Shown in pieces: positions 55,786-64,000 of a stretch of 64,000 nucleotides of DNA. The notes under the pieces were generated by a model. That model was not told where the DNA came from and ran no database searches. It saw nothing but the letters and a program-made list of their open reading frames with translations. The translations under genes and the position numbers were made by a program. The stretch lies in contig JARGXX010000095.1 in NCBI GenBank assembly GCA_030374765.1, positions 2,728,001 to 2,792,000 on the forward strand. The letters are read 5' to 3'. The stretch comes from Agarophyton chilense (lineage: Eukaryota; Rhodophyta; Florideophyceae; Gracilariales; Gracilariaceae). Position 1 is the stretch's first letter, and every line of letters starts with the position of its first letter.

Positions 55786-56892
55786 CGGTGTGTTTCCGAA
55801 CTGCCGTGTGGGATTGCGAGAACAGCGATTTCGAATGCCGACCGAGCCTGGTCGACGGTTATCCTGTCCTCGCAGATGGAAGCGCTCGAACGTATATAGC
55901 AGTGTGTAAAGGGATTCACGTATTTGCAGTGCAGTGAAAATGAGACAGGGTAGTGTACTGAATGATGTTCAGCCTGCATTGCATGGAATCAGGAGGCATT
56001 CGCCTAGGCAGGATCATGCTTACTATTCCCGGTACTAGAGTACAATGTCCAGAGCTTTGCTCCGATGTTTCGAAGCTCTTCAGAAAGCAGGTCGTATGTG
56101 GTTTCCTAGTGTAGTCGAAAACCCCGTTGTGTTGTAGTTGGTGCAGGAGTACAACTAAGTAGTTGGGACAATAAGTTGGCCGTTGATGTGGATACACGAG
56201 CATCACTTTGTCGTTTAGTGGAACTGCACCATTACTCACAATAGTGCACCACTAATTTCAGTAGTACTGTACCAATATTGGGATGTAGAACAATGGACTA
56301 CCCAAAATAATGGTGTGAACCACTAAAAAGCAGTAGTGCAGTATTTGTTACCATGCAGTGTTCATCTCTCTCGGTAGAGGCTCTTATCGAAACCAAAGAA
56401 CCCATGGAAATTTTTTTGGGAAAGAGAGGTGAGGCTGGGGGATTTTGGTTGTGAATGAGACTGGGCGATAGCCGTCTATAAGGCGCTTTAGACAGGCGGC
56501 GGTTTTTCTTGCGAAAGATCTGCAACTGTTAGTAACAGCGAATCATAGTGTCCTGAACCATTAGTTGACAGACTTTCCCAATGTCTTGAACTTAGACATT
56601 CAGACGATGAATGATTTCCGGGGGAAATCGCGACGTTTTGGCCGAATTACCGACCCGTTCACAGCTCAGTAATTCGGAACTTTTTTAATAAGACGGGGCC
56701 TGAAATTGGCTGAAATTTATGTTTCTTACAGTGATACCTACTGAATGATACCGTCACCAACTTCAATCAGTCAATTTAATGTAGAAAATTACTCCAAAGA
56801 TTTGAATTGTTGAATGCAGCCTTGATTTGTCTATGTCGCGGGCGGCGGCTGCTGCAATCGTTACTCTAACAATGAATATCACTCTAAAATGA
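55786..56892. other. Spacer with no supported gene
   Basis: Openings on the minus strand here are short and compositionally random. A stretch near 56230-56350 repeats AGTAGTGCA- and ACCATTA-like words loosely. Confidence 0.5.
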
Positions 56893-57339
56893 TGTGAAGA
56901 AGCAAAAAATACGGTTGAGTTTTGTAAGACGCCGGGGCCTGAGGTATCTTACAGACGCCACGTGCGCTGGCCGACCTCAGCTGAACTGATTTAGATAATT
57001 ATTTTATTTTAATTAGTGTAGATAGATTCTCACTACAGTGTCAGGGAGATCCCAGCGCCTCTCCATTGCTATTTACTTGGCTCGAATGACGCTTCTCTCT
57101 TAGAGTAGAGTAGGCACCGTTAGGATACTAAATTACCTCCTTAGGTACATGAATTCCACCAATTGGTCTTCAAGCCATCGTTTCCGTAGCTCCGACATGT
57201 ACGACTACGCTGTAAATGCCTGCTTTTTGCACCACGTATTCTGGGAGTCCCGCCGTCAAGGAAATGAACCTTAGGACCCGCTCTAACACGCTACCCCAGG
57301 TTGAGACCAGTTCGCTGACCCACCTGTCATTGCGTTACA
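56893..57339 (+). repeat. Solo LTR of the B family
   Basis: About 447 bases from TGTGAAGAAGC to TCATTGCGTTACA, with no element parts on either side. Flanks read AATGA and AATGC, a near-perfect 5-base target duplication. Solo LTRs arise by recombination between the two LTRs of one insertion. Confidence 0.9.
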
Positions 57340-58989
57340 AATGCTGTCACGATGCAGTGAATTTACTCTGTAGCAGAGCGGGTTGCAAAGTTTGTGTGGC
57401 GTGCAATCGGAGAATCGTAGTGTCCATTTAAGACCGTGCTGAGCGTTTTCAAAGGATACCAATCCATTGCCAAGTTCTTGGAGATGGAGTTTTGAAAAGC
57501 TGCAGCGCGAAGCTCATCATTTGCACTCTGGTGAAGGGATGGGCAAGAATACGAATGCACGGGGTGATGGTCTCTTCTACAAACAATTTAAGACGTACCT
57601 AAAAAAAAGGAATGTGTCCATGTCGAGTCTTTTATGAAAGGTACACTCTTGGTAAGTTTGGATACATTTTGTTCTCTGAACACGGTATTTCGAATACTTG
57701 TTCTCCCATGATTTCTCCGAAAGCATCTTCTTTGTAGACTCTGAACTTGTAAAGTTCTTCTCATTTTCTCATACCACCCTTTCTTCACCTCTAATGAGGC
57801 GCGTTTGAGTATCATAAGCGGGCACTTTACATCGATCCGAAGTGTAGTTCAAACGAATCTACAGAGCCTATGTACACGTTAAGTTATCTTCAAACCTTCT
57901 TTCAAACATTTTCCGTTAAGCTCGGAACTCTACTGTCTAAAAAGAAATTATGTGTAAAAGTCTTCCTCTTCTATCACTCCAAGTCATGTGTGGCTCATCA
58001 ATTATGTTGTCCACCACCCAAGAGCTCCAGGAATAATTTCATTACTGCTGCAAAGTCTCAAATGTATTTCTTAATGTCGTCTCCAAACCATATGCCGTGG
58101 TAAACAAAAACAAACGCGTGGGATGATGACTTTGTTTAGTCTTCGCCGTTCGGTACCCTCTCATTTCTGAGAAAAGAGCTGCCTACGAGCTCGAATCAAC
58201 TGCTCAAGAATCGAATTACCAAACTACTAGCCCATCTTCGAGCCCTTAGTGGGCGCAAAACGTTTTTTGAAATAACAAAAGAGAAGAAGTTCAAATAATA
58301 TCATGAAAAGCATCTAAACTACTATATCTGAAGTACGAATCATGGGCAATCGCAACCTTGTAGCGACACTCAACATGCAACCCTTGCATAACGTTGGTGC
58401 ATTTTAAGAGCTTTCTATTTGGAATTATCTCGCTGAATGTTGGTACCAATACTTACTCTGCACCACTATACTCTCCAGAAAGAACTTTGACGTCCTTGTC
58501 AATTCTCAATGTAGATGCTGTTAGAAAGTAAAGTTCACAATGCATGCATAAAATGCCTTCGTGAGAGTACCATCATTGTCAATAAAATTCGAGTAGGCTA
58601 CCACCCAGCATCAATGAAATGGTAATTCTATATCGGGATAAGCCATCAATATCCCCGAAGGCATCTTCGATGTACAAAAATATGACAAACTCTGAAAAGA
58701 GCCTGAAAATTAAAACTCTTGAGAGGGTCGGCTGTTTTCGGTGGTCAATTTCTACTCAATGATTGTGATCACAAAGCATAAACATTTTTCAAAGAGACAT
58801 TCACAAAAGTCTAAATCTAAATATGATGAGGCAAGTTCTATATTAAATCATTCTTTCCAACCAGTTCTGCAGTAGAAAACAGACCAAAGTTTTTGATATG
58901 GAACTTATCTTTAGAATGGTTTTTGGAATCGTTGCCCTTAAAACGCTTCCTATATAGCATAACCTGATCTTCAATAATAGGAAACGGTG
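57340..58989. other. AT-rich region, no gene assigned
   Basis: Short openings (57588-57815 minus, 57870-58103 plus, 58843-59067 minus) show no domain. Part of this stretch may belong to the 3' end of the minus-strand C element, but I see no LTR. Confidence 0.4.
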
Positions 58990-60840
58990 TTGGGTATTTT
59001 CCACCGAATCAGTAGTCTGTTTGGCGTTTTCCACTTGGTGCAAGAACTGTTCATTTTCCAATCCCACCTCAGATTGATTGTGAGAGCGTTCTACTGACTC
59101 AACATCGCTTCTATTTGCACTCAGAAGGTCGATTGGGGCTTTTTTTTCTCATTTGAATCGATCTGGAACGGGAACATTCAGAGACCATCGGAAATAGAAG
59201 AGTTTTACGAAAATTAGGCAACTCTAAGGGGGTTATCCCTCTTATTCTGCTTGTACCAACAAAAAACTGATACAATTCTCCACCATGCGGTTCATTACCC
59301 CTGTGGAACTTTTTGATTGTGGATGAAGAGCTCTAAACATCTGCGACGTAATAACACATACGTTCATGAGGTGCTTCCAAAAAAGCGAGGCAAGCTTCGG
59401 GTCTCGATGAAAAATATGATTATGGAGCCGCTGATGTGGGAGAACGTTAAAGAAGGAAGCCTGAGCTAAATCTGCTGCTTTATCTATTTTCCTCGACGGC
59501 TGAAAACATGCTCTTCTGGACGATCAGTCTCCGCAAGCAAATATTCAATCGTATCTCTTCTCTGTGATTGGTAGGCTTACTATGAAATCTGTTGCCATGA
59601 ATCTCCAGCGACGGGTCCGAACCGGTAAAGCCATTGGTACCGAGAAGAAGGGTCCATGGTGGTCCCTCTTTACTTGGCATGTGGGAAGCTTAGCGAAATA
59701 GAACCGAAAATCCTTTTTCTTTTGACTCCAATAGAACTATGAAAGTCTTTTAATGTTCTTGTATTGCCAAAGTGACCACCAATCTTGGAATCATGTTCCC
59801 CATCCAGATCAAGTCGTCTTTTGCTAATAAGAAGACAAAGCTTACCACTACGTTTTAGCTTCTAGTCCTATAGATGAAAAGAAGGAAACAAACATGCCAC
59901 ACATTTTTTTGGCTTCGTATATTCTGGTAGTGGCTCTTCTGGAGCAATAAATATCAATGTAGTTGGTTTATGAGAGCTGCAGTCTTCGAGGACATCCATA
60001 ATTTCGTAAACATTTAAAATATCGCAGGAAAGAATGGTTAGGCCTGGGAGATGCGGAAATTGCAACAACGCATCTCCAAGTACATGAATCTGTCCAGGGC
60101 ATTGGCACACATACTTGATATTAGACTACGATAGTACTTTAACCTGCCATGCTTCTCATCTATTAACGTTTTTCTTCTTCATAAAATTCTAGACGACCTA
60201 TTCATCTGTAAGCACATCATAACTGCTACCGAACAGGTAACATCGAAAGCCCTGCAGGGGCAAAACGAGACAAAGTAGCTCTCTTTCGTTTGCAGTATAG
60301 TTTTGTCTCTGAGTGATTAGTTTTCGGACATATATAAAAGAACACAATCTGCGCAATTCTTATAAATATTGGATAAATGCGACCCTTTTGCCTTCAGGGA
60401 GGCCTTAATGTGAATCAGGAAGGATTCGTTTCATTGAGGCGATTTTAAAATGCATGACGAGGTCAAAGACCTATAAAAATCATTAAAAACCAATGACTGC
60501 AGATCCCAGTCATTGAGATCCATTTACTTTCCCATCATGGATGTTGGAGCGGGCCTCAATTAGACAAATCTTTAGTAACTTGTTTTAAAAATTGTGCTGA
60601 GCCTAGAAAGTTTTCAAACTACGTCGATGTCTGGCGTTTTGGATAATTGCTAGCGATTTTAACTTTTGTAGGAGTAACTCTAAATCCTGCGTTTTCTACA
60701 AGAACACCAAGAGAATATGTCTCCTGAATCATGAACTTACACTTCATTAGAGAAATGTAGAGCTTATAGTACCATAATCGATTTAGATCTGATCGAACAT
60801 GCCACAAGTACTTTTCGTTAACGTCTATAATGCCATTCGC
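58990..60840 (-). mobile_element. Ty3/gypsy family C fragment, minus strand
   Basis: A heavily decayed piece of a third gypsy family. Read leftwards from 60840: RT thumb region (KLYISLMKCKFM, VLVENAGFRVTPTKVKIASN, 60807-60619), RNase H (NYTANERELL, GSSYDVLTD, about 60330-60190), a linker with PGQIHVLGDALLQFPHLPG (about 60095-60040), the integrase zinc-binding domain (HDSKIGGHFGNTRTLKDF, about 59800-59745), and an integrase core start (RRWRFMATDFIVSLPITE, about 59610-59560). No LTR, Gag or protease is seen. Many breaks; very old. Confidence 0.8.
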
Positions 60841-60884
60841 CTCTTATGAGGTCAATTGCTCTCGTATAAGGCCATACTTTCAAC

Positions 60885-62942
60885 ATTGGTAGATTTTGTA
60901 AACTTTGTCCTTGGACGATTTGAATACTTTGTGATTATGATGGGCTTTTTAAATGAATTTAAAACATTTTAGACGCTCATGAACAAATTAATGTAAGGTT
61001 TTTTTGATGATTTCTTTGTTGTGTACATTGATGATCCTCTTCTATAAAGTGTGACAAGAGACCATCATTGGGGATTGTTTGCTCGGTCTTACGAAGATAC
61101 GGGGAACATAAACTATATATATCTATGATGAAGCGTCAGTTTATGACTCATGAAACGAAATTAATAAGGCTTCTTGTTGAAAATGGAGGGTTGAGAGTGA
61201 ACCCATCAAAAAATGAAAGAGTGAAATATTGGCCAAAGCCGCACACTCTCACGGATTTTCGAAGTATTCTAGGTCTGGTACAATTCTTTAGGTGCCACAT
61301 CAAGGACTTTTTAGAGAGTGCTGCTCCTTTCACAAACAAAATGCAGAATGAAAAAGGTCTGAAGAACTGGAATAAGACTGCACTCAAGGCTTTCAATGAT
61401 TTGAAGATTGCACTGACCTTGGCACCTATTTGGACACTGCCTCTCTAGGAAAGGCCGTTACGGGTGCCCATCGACGCCTTTCAACCCGCAGTTGGAGCGA
61501 AACTATCACAGCTTTATAATAATCAAATAGATTTTGTCATTGCATATATGTCCAGAAAGCTAGGTGCTGCGAAACAGAACTACATGGCCAACGGGAAAGA
61601 ATTACTTGGCTTATTCTTCGCTCTGCAGCGATTCTGATGTTATCTGAAAAGTAGCAGCTACGATGTTCTAACTGATAATCAGGTTTTGAAGAATATTTTG
61701 ACGAAGAAAGATGTTAACAGACGGGAAGCCCTGTGTCTTGAAGTACCGGCGTCATTGAACATCAGAGAGGTGTGCTCACTAATAGGGATAATTCATGTCT
61801 TTTGAGGCGCTTTTTTGTGTATCCTACATAGATCAACAGTGAATAACATTTCGTGTGATGTTGACAACGTGAACGACATGGAAACATCATTGGAGACTAC
61901 AGATCTGATCAGGCATTTGGGGCGATTCTTCTTGCTCTACAGAAAATTCCACCAGATCGTTAGAAGCAAAGAAAATGTGTAGAAACTCTACTTCTCTTTA
62001 ATACCTTGAATGGTTGGCAAAATCATGGATTACGGAAAGCTTTATGTTCCTAGTAAGGAAAAGCGAATTATTGTGGATTTTGCACACAATTCCAAGATTG
62101 ATGGTCACTTCGCCAACACAAAAACGTTGGGACAACTATTCTCATTCCATTCGCGTCAAAATTTGAAGGATTTTAGGCTCTATTATGCTAGATGCCATAT
62201 ATGCCAGGCAAAGAAGGACCACCACGAACAAGTTTTGGGGGGTATGACACTACTACAGGTTCCAACTCGTCGGTGGAGCTTGATCAACAAAGATGTTATT
62301 GAAATCCTACCAATTACAACAGGGTTATACGATTTTATTGCTACCTAGGTTGATAGTTTTTCTCACAGAGTTCGATTTCTGCCTTCGAAGAAGATAGATG
62401 ATGCAACATACGTCGAAACAGCCTTCGCCAATAATATTTTTTCGCAACATGTTCTACAGGATGCCATCAGTTCAGACAAATATTCGAAGTTTGTGTCAAA
62501 GTTTTGGGAAAATCTTATGACTCTGTGCGGATTCAAGTTGTGAATGTCCACAGCGCGTGAATCATAGATCGATAGCGCATCAGGGGTAATGAATTGTATG
62601 ATTAGGAACTACATCAGATGATTTATATGCTACCAACACAATGAATGGAACAGGTTGATACCAGTGGTCAAATTTGCTTTTAATTCTTCCTGAGGATCTT
62701 GAAATGTCTCCGTTTGAAGACGATTGGAGTTGGAAACCAAAAGCACCAATTACCTTTCTCAGTACGGCGCAGAATTATATCGAATCGATTGGAGTATTGG
62801 AGTGTTACGCATACTGTTGAAGGCAGCGTTCGGAGATGCCCAGTTCTCGCATCAAATTTTAAAAGCTAAACAAAAGGCGAAGGCCTCAGAAATGTACCGC
62901 ACGCCATCGGTTGGCATTGAAGATCGTCTTTTTTATGCATAA
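60885..62942 (+). mobile_element. Ty3/gypsy family C fragment, plus strand
   Basis: The same family, facing away from the minus-strand copy. RT pieces include FVVYIDD (near 61013-61040) and HKLYISMMKRQFM, followed by LLVENGGLRVNPSK and the tether GLVQFFRCHIKDF (61068-61448). RNase H has YMSRKLGAAKQNYMANGKEL and YDVLTDNQVLKNILTKK (about 61540-61710). The integrase zinc-binding region has HNSKIDGHFANTKTLGQLF and CHICQAKKDHH (62085-62230), and the core begins RRWSLINKDVIEILPITTGL (near 62265-62325). It trails off near 62942. No LTR seen. Many breaks; very old. Confidence 0.82.
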
Positions 62943-64000
62943 AGCTATATAAATCCGACTTCTCAAGGGCGCAGCATAAAGAAAAGATTTCGAGCAGGTA
63001 TTTGGGTCCTTTTACTGTTGTTGAATGTTTCAGGAAGAACGGGTTATAATTATAATTGACTCCGGATATTAATTTCATATCCTCCTTAATTTTTCTTTTA
63101 CAAAGCCGTATGAAATGCAGGCAGACTTGTCTCTATCCAATCCACCACTAACAGCAGCAAAATCAGATGGGAAATTGGACTCTCAATCATTTTTTAGGGT
63201 AGACCGGGTTTTATCACACTTCAAAAGAGGCCACAGATATCATTGACTTACCATGTTACAGATTTCTTCAAACCATGATGGTAAATGAGAACTTCCTCGA
63301 AAGTATATTGACAAAATCGGCAAAATGTAAAGTCAATATATGAATACAATGTCACTTATAATTTAATACAAAATTTTTATGAAGTGTTGACGAGGATGTC
63401 GCTAACTATGATTGGAGGTGAAAATGGTGCAACTTACGTTGAAGTATGAGCCGAAAGCGAGTGTAGGCGATATTTGAAACATATGAAAGAGAGCTTCTAA
63501 ATGAAAGCGTTGTCCCTTGAGGAGTGGTATGTAGGGGTACCAAAGCAAGAAGTTGCGTGGCCGAAGTTGAATTCTACATGTTTCTAATAGCATTATTCGA
63601 AACTTACACTCGCCCGCCATTTCAGGAGAGGACTATCGCTCAGTAAGAGCTGGAATCAACGCAGACGCTGTGACGGCATCAGGTTCCACCCCTTCAAATA
63701 GTAGTTTCGAGACATTGAACTGCCAGCCGTATAAGAAGTAGATCAATAATTGCCTTTGTTCCACTACATGTACAACCTAGCCGTAGGAAGTACTTGGCAT
63801 TTGGAAGGACGAAAACGACATCAAAGTGAAGTCAAGTTAATATATTCCTCTCATACTGAACAAAGCTTGACACACACCAACCAAGGAGAGGAAAGAAAAA
63901 AATCTGTTCTACTCTTGTAAGGTACTGTGATGGAAAGCGCGTTTAAAGCGCTTAGAAGGTGGCGTAGAGTTCTCGTTACTGAAAATAGCGTCGTGATTCG
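62943..64000. other. AT-rich right edge, no gene assigned
   Basis: Nothing firm. A plus-strand frame near 63400-63600 contains protein-like text (ECRRYLKHMKESF, EEWYVGVPKQEVAWPKLNST) with a few stops, too short to assign. Confidence 0.4.

Overview
The window is from a eukaryotic nuclear genome that I cannot place more precisely. It holds LTR retrotransposons with chromodomains, Tc1-type DNA transposons with TA target duplications, and AT-rich flanks with decayed coding frames. I see no bacterial operons, rRNA, full tRNA genes or CRISPR arrays. The retrotransposon proteins look, from memory only, most like chromodomain Ty3/gypsy elements of fungi or oomycetes. That is not decisive for the host.

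Layout. Positions 1-10007 hold a GC-rich Ty3/gypsy element (called A1) that enters from the left edge. It carries Gag, protease-RT-RNase H, integrase and chromodomain, then a large antisense ORF and a 3' LTR. Positions 10008-15518 are AT-rich, with one complete Tc1 copy (11128-12428), a second much older Tc1/mariner remnant and a short decayed minus-strand frame. Positions 15519-25909 hold a second, very young element of the same lineage (A2), with 916-base LTRs, a perfect 5-base target duplication and its own antisense ORF. Positions 25910-27416 and 45217-46060 are two halves of one locus with a decayed plus-strand coding frame. It is split by a related but older family (B): a minus-strand copy (27417-45216) that is itself interrupted by a plus-strand copy (29117-39280). 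Positions 46072-47959 hold an LTR-like GC-rich block, two unidentified short frames and hairpins. A second Tc1 copy lies at 48256-49574. Positions 49588-55780 are a GC-richer block of decayed frames on both strands that match no transposon I recognise. A solo B-family LTR lies at 56893-57339. Two heavily decayed copies of a third gypsy family (C) lie head to head at about 59000-62940. The remainder shows little.

How the parts relate. The main signal is a protein encoded antisense between the pol 3' end and the 3' LTR. It is recognisable in A1, A2 and B although their LTRs and Gag proteins have diverged strongly, so the sense gag-pol / antisense ORF layout looks ancestral to this lineage. A and B also share a primer-binding site. 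The second signal is the set of unidentified decayed frames (25.9-27.4, 45.2-46.1 and 49.6-55.8 kb), which could be host pseudogenes or fossils of a large integrated element. I cannot decide between these from sequence alone.
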